Shown in pieces: positions 1 to 11,032 of a DNA stretch of 64,000 nucleotides. The position numbers were made by a program, and so were the translations under genes. Within the stretch, counting starts at the first letter, position 1; each line of letters begins with the position of its first letter. The stretch lies in NCBI RefSeq assembly GCF_012955605.1, contig NZ_CP052135.1:548001-612000 (forward strand), read 5' to 3'. The notes under the pieces were generated by a model. It saw only the letters and a program-made list of their open reading frames with translations, was not told the DNA's origin and searched no databases. Source of the DNA: Bacillus fonticola (lineage in GTDB: Bacteria > Bacillota > Bacilli > Bacillales > JC228).

Positions 1-2738
<2,738 letters not shown>

Positions 2739-2911
2739 GATTTAAACTCGGTAGTCGCAAACCGTATGATCTAGTTTTGAAGGAATATGAACTCAATATG
2801 TTTACACATATTGATCAGCATACACCCTTCACCACCTTGTAATATGCAGGGCGAGGGTTTCGAGAAGCAAGCTGACGCAGAGATGCGCCGCTTATCGGAA
2901 GCCGCAGCCGG

Positions 2912-3028
<117 letters not shown>

Positions 3029-3047
3029 GAATGCGAAGAAAAAGGTG

Positions 3048-3175
3048 AGTTCCCCGCAGACTGTGGATTGTTTAGAACGCGGGGGACAGCCAACTCGGCA
3101 GAAGGCATGTTAAGAACGCGCCGTCCATGGCGCAACACATGCACACTCACGTCCTGTTGGCGTGAGTGTCTGCCA
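3048..3175 (+). ncRNA. Structured RNA candidate downstream of 5S, Bacillaceae-1-like (copy 1)
   Basis: The region folds into nested stems: a leading hairpin (TCCCCGC at 3051 with GCGGGGG at 3079), then an outer stem GGCAG/CTGCC (3097-3101 with 3170-3174) enclosing GCATGT/ACATGC (3105-3110 with 3137-3142), a GCGCC/GGCGC hairpin with loop GTCCAT, and a 9-bp hairpin whose apical region contains GTCCT. A similar sequence follows the 5S gene of the second operon, with compensated stem changes. The Bacillaceae-1 motif is known to lie near rRNA operons and to have RUCCU terminal loops. The match is from memory and the function is unknown. Confidence 0.55.
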
Positions 3176-3210
3176 AGCTGTTTTAATTTTTCTTTCTGGT
3201 TGTGCTTTAT

Positions 3211-3237
3211 TGTGCACTTGTAACAAATAAGTGCACA
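3211..3237 (+). other. 9-bp perfect hairpin between structured RNA and tRNAs
   Basis: TGTGCACTT and AAGTGCACA pair perfectly around a 9-base loop, within an AT-rich stretch. There is no clean U-run after it, so it may be a processing site for the rRNA-tRNA precursor rather than a terminator. The inference is weak. Confidence 0.3.
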
Positions 3238-3256
3238 ACATATTTTATATTATTGT

Positions 3257-3333
<77 letters not shown>

Positions 3334-3336
3334 AAT

Positions 3337-3413
3337 GGTCCGGTAGTTCAGTTGGTTAGAATGCCTGCCTGTCACGCAGGAGGTCGCGGGTTCGAGTCCC
3401 GTCCGGACCGCCA
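3337..3413 (+). tRNA. tRNA-Asp (GUC)
   Basis: A 77-base tRNA with encoded CCA. The acceptor stem is GGTCCGG/CCGGACC, the anticodon loop is CTGTCAC and the T-arm is GCGGGTTCGAGTCCCGT. It starts three bases after tRNA-fMet, so the two are co-transcribed at the end of the rRNA operon. Confidence 0.97.
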
Positions 3414-3426
3414 GCTAAAAAGCTAT

Positions 3427-3457
3427 GAAACAATGATATTCATTGTTTCTTTTTTTT
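3427..3457 (+). terminator. Intrinsic terminator of first rRNA-tRNA operon
   Basis: A perfect 10-bp stem (GAAACAATGA/TCATTGTTTC) with a three-base loop, followed by eight T residues. Confidence 0.9.
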
Positions 3458-3644
3458 GTTGAAAAGGGGCGGAGCGACGCCGAGCTTTAACCATGTTCAT
3501 TTACCCTATTAGAATAAAACATCGCATAGGTAACCGTTATTACTTGGGGCTCTGCTCACACCGCCTTGATCACAACTAGACTGCTTTGTGACGATTTTCC
3601 ATGCATGGTTGAGTGCTCAGCTCATGAATGTTTTTTATTTATGG

Positions 3645-3864
3645 CTGTTTTCTAAAATATTTTGCTTTATTAATGAAATCTCATTACACAGTAGCTATAT
3701 GATGCGACATACTGCTATGTTGATTTCCGCTGCATTCAACGAACAGATGGCGAGTCAAAACTAGCGTAGTGTATTTCCGGAGCGGTATTCAGGCACTATG
3801 AATTTGCATTACGTCGCATCATGGGATTGCTGTTTAATAAACACAACAAAGGATACGAAAAGAG
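3645..3864 (+). repeat. MITE-like repeat element, short copy A
   Basis: This non-coding element is shared with 20743-21075 (same orientation) and 56447-56902 (inverted). Its left part (GCTTTATTAATGAAATCTCA, ACAGTAGCTATATGATGCGA) is nearly identical in all three. Its right end reads GTCGCATCATGGGATTGCTG, an imperfect inverted copy of the ATGATGCGAC block at the left end. The GC-rich middle of the other copies is missing here: the sequence passes from GGCGAGTCAAAACTAGCG straight to TGTATTTCCGGAGCGG. The shared right flank runs to about 3864. It carries no plausible gene. The rest of 3458-3886 shows nothing else I recognise. Confidence 0.7.
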
Positions 3865-3886
3865 TCTTATTTATTAACGCCGTATC

Positions 3887-3915
3887 TTGACTTAGTAAAG
3901 ATGCGGTATTTTACT
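3887..3915 (+). promoter_or_regulatory. Candidate sigma-A promoter of the tsaE operon
   Basis: TTGACT and TTTACT are separated by 17 bases, about 65 bases upstream of tsaE. The same stretch could form a hairpin (GCCGTATCTT with AAGATGCGGT), so a terminator-like role is an alternative. Confidence 0.45.
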
Positions 3916-3979
3916 TTCTAATACAATTTGGCTACACTAGCGAAGAGACATTTGTACGGATTTGAAAGGAGAGGACACG

Positions 3980-4432
3980 ATGCAGAAGGTATGGAATTGC
4001 CTAACAGCGGATGAGTTGCAGTCTCTCGGAAAAGTAGTGGGAGAAGTGGCTCAACCGGGGTTGGTAGTGACTTTGCATGGACCTCTAGGGGCTGGTAAAA
4101 CCACTTTTACGAAAGGATTGGCCCTCGGTCTTGACGTAAAAGAAATGGTGAACAGTCCTACGTATACTTTACTAAAAGAGTACGAGGGACGTCTTCCACT
4201 TTATCATTTCGATGTATATCGAGTGGAATCAGAAGAGGAAGAGCTTGGCTTTGAGGAATACTTTGATTCTGATGTAGGGGTTGTTGTGGTGGAGTGGCCT
4301 TCGCGTATTGAAGGAATTTTGCCAATGGATCGGTTAGATATACATATCTCTTATGAAGAGAAGGGGCGAAGCGTACGAGTTGAGTCTGGGGGCACGTTGT
4401 CGCAAAGAGTACTGGAGGAGATGCAATCATGA
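3980..4432 (+). CDS. tsaE: tRNA t6A biosynthesis ATPase TsaE
   Basis: A 150-residue P-loop protein that works with TsaB and TsaD to make threonylcarbamoyl-adenosine at position 37 of ANN-decoding tRNAs; its ATPase resets the complex. Walker A GPLGAGKTT is at residues 34-42, the family SPTYT block at 59-63 and a YHFDVYR block near 75-81. I chose ATG 3980 because the ribosome binding site AAGGAGAGG lies just before it; a longer TTG frame from 3962 would contain that site. The last four bases overlap tsaB (ATGA), so the two are translationally coupled. In B. subtilis thiL precedes this gene; here an rRNA-tRNA operon and a repeat do. Confidence 0.95.
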   Translation: MQKVWNCLTADELQSLGKVVGEVAQPGLVVTLHGPLGAGKTTFTKGLALGLDVKEMVNSPTYTLLKEYEGRLPLYHFDVYRVESEEEELGFEEYFDSDVGVVVVEWPSRIEGILPMDRLDIHISYEEKGRSVRVESGGTLSQRVLEEMQS

Positions 4433-5127
4433 CGATTCTTGCCATTGATACATCACATCATATTCTAAGTGTTGCACTACGGCGAAATGGATCTACTCTT
4501 GGAGAACTGACAACGTTTGTGAAGCAGCATCATTCGGTGCGTGCTATGCCTGCTATTGAGCAGTTGATGACTTCTTGTGGGATTGATCCATCAGAGCTCA
4601 CAAAAATTGTGGTTGCCGAGGGACCTGGTTCGTATACTGGGTTGCGAATTGGCGGAACGATAGCCAAGACAATGGCTTGGTCTCTGCAAATTCCTTTAGT
4701 CGGCATCTCTAGTTTGGCAGCGCTTGCCGGGCAGGCGCATTTGTGGGAAGGACTTGTTTTGCCGTTTTTTGATGCGCGGCGTGGAACGGTATTTACTGGT
4801 TTGTATCGGCGAAATGAATCTACTCTTACTTCAGTAGAAGGAGACCGACATGTAAATTTGGCGGAATGGATTCCTAGTTTACGCGATGTGGACGAGCATA
4901 TACTCATCATAAGTGATGCGATTGCAACCCATAGAGAGGTATTTGAGCAACACATGTCGGGTGATTTAATCAGATTTGCCCCTGTAGACGTAGCAATTCC
5001 TCGAGCAAGTGTTTTAGCTCAACTGGGTGAGAACGTTGTGGGCGTGTCTGCTCATGCTTATGTTCCTCAATATCGAAGGTTACCAGAGGCCGAGGTCAAT
5101 TGGCTTCGGACGCAGAAGGAGCATTAA
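4429..5127 (+). CDS. tsaB: tRNA t6A biosynthesis protein TsaB
   Basis: A 232-residue ASKHA-fold protein and non-catalytic partner of TsaD in t6A synthesis. The N-terminal AIDTS phosphate-1-like motif (residues 5-9) and the EGPGSYTGLRIG block (near 65-76) are characteristic of the family. It overlaps tsaE by four bases and is followed directly by rimI. Its length is normal for Bacillales TsaB (YdiC). It does not bind nucleotide productively itself and serves as a scaffold for TsaD and TsaE. Confidence 0.95.
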   Translation: MTILAIDTSHHILSVALRRNGSTLGELTTFVKQHHSVRAMPAIEQLMTSCGIDPSELTKIVVAEGPGSYTGLRIGGTIAKTMAWSLQIPLVGISSLAALAGQAHLWEGLVLPFFDARRGTVFTGLYRRNESTLTSVEGDRHVNLAEWIPSLRDVDEHILIISDAIATHREVFEQHMSGDLIRFAPVDVAIPRASVLAQLGENVVGVSAHAYVPQYRRLPEAEVNWLRTQKEH

Positions 5128-5129
5128 AC

Positions 5130-5576
5130 ATGGAGCAGGTTTCTTTTAGGTGGATGACGCTCGATGATGTGGATGAAGTGCTTGCTGTTGAGCAGGCATC
5201 GTTTTCTACTCCTTGGAAACGAGAGGCGTTTGTGCAAGAGATTCAGCACAACATGTACGCAGAATATTTACTTCTTTGTGATCGCGATAAAGTAATAGGG
5301 TATTGTGGGATGTGGCTAGTAGTAGATGAGGCACATATTACAAATATTGCTGTGCTTCCGTCTTATCGAGGAAGAGGAATGGGGCGTATTTTGTTACAGA
5401 CCGTACTTGCTCATTGTGTGAACAAGCAAATTGCACTTGTAACTTTGGAAGTGCGTGTGTCAAACGAAGTGGCTCAGTCTCTTTATCGTTCCTTTGGGTT
5501 CGAACAGGGGGGCATTCGAAAGAACTATTATACGGATAATCAAGAAGATGCGCGAGTAATGTGGGTGAGATTATGA
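5130..5576 (+). CDS. rimI: Ribosomal protein S18-type N-terminal acetyltransferase RimI
   Basis: A 148-residue GNAT-family acetyltransferase. The acetyl-CoA pyrophosphate-binding motif is [10 protein letters not shown] (about residues 82-91), and the C-terminal block [18 protein letters not shown] is typical of RimI. The family transfers acetyl groups to protein N termini, classically ribosomal protein S18. ATG 5130 is preceded by AAGGAG at an 8-base spacing, so an upstream TTG at 5100 is rejected. It is the third gene of the t6A operon and overlaps tsaD by four bases. In Bacillales the pairing with tsaD is conserved although the biochemical link is unclear. Confidence 0.93.
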   Translation: MEQVSFRWMTLDDVDEVLAVEQASFSTPWKREAFVQEIQHNMYAEYLLLCDRDKVIGYCGMWLVVDEAHITNIAVLPSYRGRGMGRILLQTVLAHCVNKQIALVTLEVRVSNEVAQSLYRSFGFEQGGIRKNYYTDNQEDARVMWVRL

Positions 5577-6595
5577 CAAAACAAGCAACAGTAACAATTT
5601 TAGCAATAGAAACTAGCTGTGACGAAACGGCGGCTGCTGTCATTCAAAACGGCTCTACGATTCTGTCTAATGTGGTGTATTCGCAAATGAAAAGTCACCA
5701 GCGGTTCGGAGGTGTTGTGCCTGAAATCGCTTCCCGGCATCATGTTGAGAATGTGACGCTTGTATTAGAGGCGGCTTTAGATGAGTCTGGATGCTCCTGG
5801 GATCAAATTGATGCGATCGCTGTAACGGAAGGACCTGGACTGGTAGGTGCATTACTCATCGGGATCCAAGCGGCGAAGGCATTGGCGTTTATCCACAAAA
5901 AACCGCTTATCGGTGTGCACCATATTGCTGGACATATTTATGCAAATCGGTTGGAAGATGAGCTTGAGTACCCATTGCTCAGTTTGGTTGTGTCTGGTGG
6001 GCATACAGAGCTTATTTACATGGAGGGACCAGGTCAGTTTGAGAAGCTTGGTGAAACACGAGATGATGCAGCGGGGGAGGCGTTTGATAAAGTTGCACGT
6101 TTGTTGAAGCTCCCATATCCGGGTGGTCCGCATATTGATCGACTAGCACAAAAGGGCAAAGTCACTTATAAATTTCCGAAAGCATTAGCTGATGAAGATA
6201 CGTACGATTTTAGTTTCAGTGGTGTGAAGTCTGCGGTCATGAATGTTGTCCACAATGCACAGCAACGTGGAGAAACGATTGTACCAGAAGATATTGCACG
6301 CAGTTTTCAACAAAGTGTTGTGGATGTATTGATAGAACGTACGATGAAGGCCGTGAAACAATATAAGGTCAACCAGGTTGTGGTGGCAGGGGGAGTTGCA
6401 GCGAATAGAGGTCTACGACAAGCGCTTGAAGAGGCTTTTCGCGATCTAGAGACACCTTTAGCGATTCCACCACTCAAATATTGTACGGATAATGCTGCGA
6501 TGATCGGTGCTGCTGCATACGAGTATTACGTTGCAGGTCAATTTCGCTCATTGGATATGAATGCACAACCAGGTTTACGTTTAGTGTCAGTTTAA
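5573..6595 (+). CDS. tsaD: tRNA N6-adenosine threonylcarbamoyltransferase TsaD
   Basis: The catalytic subunit of t6A synthesis, transferring the threonylcarbamoyl group to A37 of tRNA. It has 340 residues, with ETSCDET at 13-19, the metal-binding HxxxH at H117 and H121 (within [13 protein letters not shown]), SGGHTEL near 135-141 and the [10 protein letters not shown] nucleotide-binding loop near 271-280. ATG 5573 overlaps the rimI stop (ATGA); an upstream GTG at 5561 is possible but less likely. It is the last gene of the operon and is followed by a strong hairpin. Its older name is gcp (glycoprotease). Confidence 0.97.
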   Translation: MTKQATVTILAIETSCDETAAAVIQNGSTILSNVVYSQMKSHQRFGGVVPEIASRHHVENVTLVLEAALDESGCSWDQIDAIAVTEGPGLVGALLIGIQAAKALAFIHKKPLIGVHHIAGHIYANRLEDELEYPLLSLVVSGGHTELIYMEGPGQFEKLGETRDDAAGEAFDKVARLLKLPYPGGPHIDRLAQKGKVTYKFPKALADEDTYDFSFSGVKSAVMNVVHNAQQRGETIVPEDIARSFQQSVVDVLIERTMKAVKQYKVNQVVVAGGVAANRGLRQALEEAFRDLETPLAIPPLKYCTDNAAMIGAAAYEYYVAGQFRSLDMNAQPGLRLVSV

Positions 6596-6602
6596 TATAT
6601 AA

Positions 6603-6641
6603 GAAAAGCCTCCTAGTCGATCCCGGCTAGGAGGCTTTTCT
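6603..6641 (+). terminator. Terminator after tsaD
   Basis: A perfect 14-bp stem (GAAAAGCCTCCTAG/CTAGGAGGCTTTTC) with a ten-base loop. The A and T flanks make it potentially bidirectional. Confidence 0.8.
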
Positions 6642-6706
6642 CGCCAAAGTGGTTCAGAGTTTTTTGTAAAAGGTCATTGTTAATAACTTCTATGAGAACC
6701 TGTAAC

Positions 6707-6844
6707 TGTGTATAAGTACTTGTGGATAGACTACTTTACGCTGTGGATGATGTGGAAAACGTATAGGATAACTATAAAATAGCTATTTGTTATCCACAAA
6801 AATCTGTGGGTAATATGTGTATAAGTGTGAAACTATGTGGAAAA
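6707..6844. promoter_or_regulatory. DnaA-box cluster between tsaD and ydiF
   Basis: Eight 9-mers match TGTGNATAA/TTATNCACA with at most one mismatch. Three are perfect: 6707-6715 TGTGTATAA, 6790-6798 TTATCCACA and 6816-6824 TGTGTATAA. Five have one mismatch: 6721-6729, 6742-6750, 6751-6759, 6805-6813 and 6836-6844. All but one face the same way. It lies in a gene-free gap between two converging genes, so a promoter role is unlikely. From memory, B. subtilis has a mapped DnaA-binding cluster in the same gap (gcp-ydiF). The likely role is titration of DnaA to restrain replication initiation. Confidence 0.8.
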
Positions 6845-6876
6845 GCCACCTACTAAGAGTAGATGGCTTATAAAGA

Positions 6877-8844
6877 TTATGTTTCTTCTATTACAAGTAA
6901 TTCCTCTTCACACTTTTCCCATTCAGATAGTGCGTGATTAAGTGCCTGCTGTTTCTCATCAACCTCTTGTTGCAATGCAACTAGTTGCTGATGATTAGCC
7001 AGTACTTCGGTGGTAAGCATAGCCTGCTCAAGGGACTGAATGGCTTCTTCCAACGTATCGATTTCTTCTTGCCATTGTTGTGATTGTCGTTCGAGTTGTC
7101 GCTTTTGGCGCTTCGATTCTTTCTGTTGTTCATAAGACTGCTTGGAGTTGTCTAAAGGGGGCGACTCCTGGTGAGGTGTGGCGAGCGGTTCCTTTCGTTC
7201 ACGCATACCTTCCTCTTCCATGGCAAGGAGCTCTGCTTTTTTCTCTACATAATAATCGTAGTTTCCTAAGTACAACGACATTTCCTTTCGTTCTAACTCC
7301 ACTGTAGTCGTCGCCATCCGATTCATGAAGTAACGGTCATGAGAAACGAACAGAATTGTCCCTGGGTATCTTTGCAATGCGTCTTCTAATACTTCTTTGC
7401 TATCAAGATCAAGGTGGTTTGTTGGCTCGTCCAAAACGAGAAAATTCGCTTGTTGCATCATGAGCTTTGCTAAAGAGAGGCGTGCTTTTTCCCCGCCGCT
7501 CAGCATGTGGACTTCCTTCAAAACGTCGTCACCTGTGAACAAAAATCTGCCTAGTACAGTTCGAATATCCTTCTCATCAAAAGTGGGGTAGTCATCCCAC
7601 AGTTCATTCAACACGCTTTTTCCGTCGTGCAATCCGGTTTGCTCTTGATCATAGTAGCTAAGTGAGACATTTGATCCTAAGCGGATGGAGCCACTAAGCA
7701 GTGGTAGGTCGCCGACGATGGTTTTTAAGAGTGTCGATTTTCCAATACCATTTGGTCCGAGCAGGGCAATTCGCTGCCCACGAGTGATGCGCAGATTCAT
7801 CTCTTCCAAAAGCGCTGTACCATTATAGCCTGTCGTAACATCTTGAATAGATAGAACTTCGTTACCACTCTGTTTGGCAATGGTGAATGAAATGCTGGCT
7901 GATTTCTCATCGCCGTCTGGTTTTTCTAATACATCCATGCGTTCTAAGCTTTTGCGGCGACTTTGTGCTCGTTTCGTTGTGGACGCGCGGGCTAAGTTTT
8001 TTTGAATAAAGTCTTGAGTCTTAGCGATTTCCTCTTGCTGCTTTTCGAATTCTTTCCATTGTTGTTCGGCCCGCTCTGCTTTTTGTGTTAAGAAGTTAGA
8101 GTAGTTGCCGTGGTATCTTGTGCATTGTGATCGTGACAACTCGTACACCGTGCCGACAATGGCATCTAAAAAGTAGCGGTCATGGGAAACGACGAGTATG
8201 GCCCCAAAGTAGTGTTGTAGGTACCCTTCTAGCCAAGACAATGTTTCAATGTCTAGGTGATTTGTCGGCTCGTCCAAAATACATAAATCGGGTTTGGTAA
8301 GCAGAAGCTTCCCAAGTGCTAGGCGCGTTTTCTGACCACCTGATAAGGAAGAGATCGGAGTGTCGTAGTGTTCCTTCGTGAATCGGAGACCGTGTAATAC
8401 AGATCGGGTCTCCGCCTCGTACACATAGCCCCCCTGTTGTTTAAACGTTTCTTGCTTACGGTCATATTCCTCAAGTAACTTTGAATACGCGGCTGGGTCT
8501 TCAGCGGCATTTGGATCACTCATTTTGCTCTCCAACATGCGAAGTTTTTTCTCCATCGCATGCAATGATGAAAAGACGGTCATCATTTCTTCCCAGATGG
8601 TGCGAGTCGATTCCAATCCAGTATCTTGTGCTAAGTAGCCGATCGTGCTTTCTTTCGGCGTAATGATTTGGCCGCGGTCATACGAAAGCTTGCCAGCTAT
8701 TATTTTTAGTAAAGTCGATTTACCTGTCCCATTTCGACCAACGAGAGCTACTCGTTCGCGGGCTTTAATTTCTAGCTTAATATTTTGTAAAATCGGCTCT
8801 GCACCGAAGAATTTATCGAGTTGGAGTACTTGCAATACAATCAT
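6877..8844 (-). CDS. ydiF: ABC-F family ATPase, YdiF type
   Basis: A 655-residue protein with two tandem ATP-binding cassettes and no membrane segments, as in ABC-F translation factors that act on the ribosome. Cassette 1 has GRNGTGKST, LSGGQKTRL and CILDEPTNHLD; cassette 2 has GPNGIGKST, LSGGEKARL and LVLDEPTNHLD. A charged linker separates them, and the C-terminal ~100 residues are a predicted coiled coil rich in Gln and Glu. I prefer the ATG at 8844 because GAGGTG sits just upstream; a GTG at 8853 overlaps that site. It converges on tsaD across the DnaA-box cluster. Resistance ABC-F proteins are an alternative, but the position matches housekeeping ydiF. Confidence 0.93.
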   Translation of the reverse strand: MIVLQVLQLDKFFGAEPILQNIKLEIKARERVALVGRNGTGKSTLLKIIAGKLSYDRGQIITPKESTIGYLAQDTGLESTRTIWEEMMTVFSSLHAMEKKLRMLESKMSDPNAAEDPAAYSKLLEEYDRKQETFKQQGGYVYEAETRSVLHGLRFTKEHYDTPISSLSGGQKTRLALGKLLLTKPDLCILDEPTNHLDIETLSWLEGYLQHYFGAILVVSHDRYFLDAIVGTVYELSRSQCTRYHGNYSNFLTQKAERAEQQWKEFEKQQEEIAKTQDFIQKNLARASTTKRAQSRRKSLERMDVLEKPDGDEKSASISFTIAKQSGNEVLSIQDVTTGYNGTALLEEMNLRITRGQRIALLGPNGIGKSTLLKTIVGDLPLLSGSIRLGSNVSLSYYDQEQTGLHDGKSVLNELWDDYPTFDEKDIRTVLGRFLFTGDDVLKEVHMLSGGEKARLSLAKLMMQQANFLVLDEPTNHLDLDSKEVLEDALQRYPGTILFVSHDRYFMNRMATTTVELERKEMSLYLGNYDYYVEKKAELLAMEEEGMRERKEPLATPHQESPPLDNSKQSYEQQKESKRQKRQLERQSQQWQEEIDTLEEAIQSLEQAMLTTEVLANHQQLVALQQEVDEKQQALNHALSEWEKCEEELLVIEET

Positions 8845-8987
8845 CATCGTCACCTCAAATTTCTTCCTTCAGTGTATCGCAGTACGGGGAGAGGGGCAAT
8901 GAAAGTAAGACATGATAATTTGTGAGTTGAATCGGACAAGTGTGCAGACTTCGTGTATACTTGAAGCAAGAATGACGTCAACGATCA

Positions 8988-9005
8988 TTTTGGAAGCGTT
9001 CACAT
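8988..9005. promoter_or_regulatory. Possible Rex operator upstream of rex
   Basis: TTTTGGAAGCGTTCACAT resembles the Rex consensus TTGTGAA-N4-TTCACAA (5 of 7 in the left half and 6 of 7 in the right). Rex autoregulation is plausible. The left half is weak, so confidence is low. Confidence 0.35.
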
Positions 9006-9046
9006 CGAAAAGCGGTGTACTCTAACGCGTTTGTGGGGGAGAGAGT

Positions 9047-9706
9047 ATGGCACAAGAGGCAAAAATTCCGCAAGCGACGGCCAAACGGTTGCCGCTTTAT
9101 TATCGCTATTTAAAAAACTTATATACTTCAGGCAAAACACGAGTTTCCTCTGCTGAGCTTAGCGAGGCAGTACAGGTAGATTCTGCGACCATTTGGAGGG
9201 ACTTTTCATATTTTGGTGCTTTAGGTAAAAAAGGGTACGGATACAATGTGCAATATTTGTTGTCATTTTTACGTGAAACGTTGGATCAGGACGAATTGAC
9301 AAAGGTAGCCCTTATTGGAGTAGGGAACTTAGGTACGGCTTTTCTTCACTACAATTTTTTAAAAAATAACAATACAAAAATTGAGATGGCTTTCGATGTT
9401 GACCAAGAGAAAATAGGTACTTCGATTGGAGACGTTACCGTTTTTTCTTTAGATGATTTGGAAGAAATACTTACGCAAGAAGAGGTGGAAGTCATCATTT
9501 TAACGGTGCCTGCGCCTGTAGCACAATCTATAACGGATCGACTCGTACAAGCGAAAGTAAAGGGGATTTTGAACTTCACCCCCTCACGCTTGCACGTACC
9601 TGCTGACATTCGTGTTCATCATATCGATCTGGCAGTGGAACTGCAGTCACTTGTCTATTTTTTGAAGCACTATTCGAATCAAAACGATGATGAGGAAAAT
9701 TTATGA
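9047..9706 (+). CDS. rex: Redox-sensing transcriptional repressor Rex
   Basis: A 219-residue repressor that senses the NADH/NAD+ ratio and controls fermentative and respiratory genes. The N-terminal winged helix (about residues 1-80, including [20 protein letters not shown]) binds DNA. A Rossmann domain follows, with the dinucleotide loop GVGNLGTA near 91-98 and the FDVD acidic residue that selects NAD(H). The ATG follows GGGGGAGAG. In B. subtilis moaC lies between ydiF and rex (ydiH); here it is absent and the two genes are divergent. Length and motifs are normal. Confidence 0.96.
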   Translation: MAQEAKIPQATAKRLPLYYRYLKNLYTSGKTRVSSAELSEAVQVDSATIWRDFSYFGALGKKGYGYNVQYLLSFLRETLDQDELTKVALIGVGNLGTAFLHYNFLKNNNTKIEMAFDVDQEKIGTSIGDVTVFSLDDLEEILTQEEVEVIILTVPAPVAQSITDRLVQAKVKGILNFTPSRLHVPADIRVHHIDLAVELQSLVYFLKHYSNQNDDEENL

Positions 9707-9776
9707 GAGGTTCTTTTAATCCCTTTGTATTCTAATAACATTTCGGCTATGATAGGACTAGGAGGTGACGCGTGCC

Positions 9777-9956
9777 ATGAACTTAGGTCCTGGCAGTATT
9801 ATTTTAATTGTATTTGTTGCGTTGCTACTTTTTGGACCCAAAAAGTTGCCCGAGCTCGGAAAAGCGTTCGGGAATACATTGCGTGAATTTAAAAATGCCA
9901 CAAAAGGCTTAGCGGATGACGACGATGATGTCTCGTCCAAAAAGCAAACAAAATAA
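9777..9956 (+). CDS. tatA: Sec-independent (Tat) translocase subunit TatA
   Basis: A 59-residue TatA/E protein that forms the oligomeric pore-like part of the twin-arginine translocase for folded proteins. One N-terminal membrane helix (residues 6-20) is followed by the hallmark [14 protein letters not shown] hinge and amphipathic helix, then an acidic and lysine-rich tail. ATG 9777 follows AGGAGGTGA; a GTG at 9765 lies inside that ribosome binding site and is rejected. tatC begins 19 bases downstream. The pair corresponds to B. subtilis tatAy-tatCy. Confidence 0.95.
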   Translation: MNLGPGSIILIVFVALLLFGPKKLPELGKAFGNTLREFKNATKGLADDDDDVSSKKQTK

Positions 9957-9975
9957 CGGTCAAGGGTTGTCTACT

Positions 9976-10752
9976 ATGAAAAATGATATGACCGTACTTG
10001 AACATATTGGTGAACTAAGAAAACGGCTGATGATCATCGTCGTTTTCTTCTTATTTGCCGTCGTGGTTGGCTTTTTTTTGGCTGAACCCCTCATTTTATC
10101 TTTACAAAGAGCGGATGAAGCGAAGGAATTGACAATGAACGCTTTCGCTATTTCAGATCCGCTAAAAATCTTTATGCAAGTTGCATTTATAATTGGTGTT
10201 ATTTTGACTGCACCAGTGGCATTGTTTCAGCTGTGGTCGTTCGTAAAACCGGGCTTGTATGATCGGGAGCAAAAGGTAACCTTAAGTTATATTCCCATTT
10301 CCGTATTCCTTTTCCTGCTTGGTCTAAGCTTTTCGTACTTTGTGCTGTTCCCTTTCGTCATTGAGTTCATGACGGGGATCTCTGCTCGTCTCGACATAGA
10401 GCAAACGATAGGAATTAACCAGTACTTCCAATTTCTATTCCAAATTACACTGCCTTTTGGCTTCTTGTTTCAGTTGCCGGTGGTCATTATGTTTTTAACA
10501 CGTCTTGGCCTGATTACACCGATGTTGCTCGTACAAATCCGAAAATACGCTTATTTTACGTTGCTTGTTATCGGTGGGTTTATTACTCCCCCCGAACTTG
10601 TGAGCCATTTAATGGTGACCGTACCTTTACTAATTCTTTATGAAGTGTCTATCATGATTTCTCGCTTTTCCTATAGGAGGGCACAGCGGTCGATGATGGC
10701 AGAACAACTGAAAACAGATGAAGACGATGAAAAAACCGCGCCGAAGGAATGA
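9976..10752 (+). CDS. tatC: Tat translocase subunit TatC
   Basis: A 258-residue, six-helix membrane protein that binds the twin-arginine signal peptide. The N-terminal LEHIGELRKRL motif (residues 8-18) is the TatC signature. The FSYFVLFPFVIEFM and KYAYFTLLVIGGFITPPE regions match conserved helices 3 and 5. ATG 9976 follows CAAGGG; a frame from 9916 overlaps tatA and is rejected. It forms a two-gene operon with tatA, and its stop codon lies inside the terminator hairpin. Confidence 0.94.
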   Translation: MKNDMTVLEHIGELRKRLMIIVVFFLFAVVVGFFLAEPLILSLQRADEAKELTMNAFAISDPLKIFMQVAFIIGVILTAPVALFQLWSFVKPGLYDREQKVTLSYIPISVFLFLLGLSFSYFVLFPFVIEFMTGISARLDIEQTIGINQYFQFLFQITLPFGFLFQLPVVIMFLTRLGLITPMLLVQIRKYAYFTLLVIGGFITPPELVSHLMVTVPLLILYEVSIMISRFSYRRAQRSMMAEQLKTDEDDEKTAPKE

Positions 10753-10777
10753 ACGATTCCTTCAGGAGCGGTTTTTT
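10731..10777 (+). terminator. Terminator of the tatAC operon
   Basis: The outer stem AAAAAACCGC/GCGGTTTTTT encloses an inner hairpin GAAGGAAT/GATTCCTTC. The upstream arm is coding sequence for the last residues of TatC. Confidence 0.85.
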
Positions 10778-10956
10778 ATTGCAAAGTGAAAAAAGATGAG
10801 CTTGATACCAACACCTGTATCAAAGGTCGCAAGTAAAACGAGAAGATAGGTGAAAAATCCCCATCCTTCTTGTTGAACATTTCGGGTTGCAAAATATGTA
10901 AACAGTAGACCGAGAATTAAATAAAACACGCCGGTAAACAGAGGTGATCGGCGCAT
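10762..10956 (-). CDS. ydiK: Small membrane protein, YdiK (DUF4305) family
   Basis: A 64-residue protein with two predicted membrane helices (about residues 5-22 and 32-55). It matches B. subtilis YdiK in position (between tatC and ydiL) and topology; the function is unknown. The ATG at 10956 is preceded by AAGGAGGT; upstream in-frame codons back to 10995 are before that site and are left out. Its stop codon overlaps the tatC terminator, which probably also ends this transcript. Confidence 0.8.
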   Translation of the reverse strand: MRRSPLFTGVFYLILGLLFTYFATRNVQQEGWGFFTYLLVLLATFDTGVGIKLIFFHFAIKNRS

Positions 10957-11032
10957 GAAACAGACCTCCTTTTTCTGACTGTGGGAGTGACACAAAGAGT
11001 AGTTGTAACGTTTCCGACTTCAATTAGTATTT

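Noticed and set aside
7080..7307. Plus-strand frames within ydiF (7080, 7397, 8118, 8481, 8645)
   Set aside because: Antisense shadows of the ABC-F gene.
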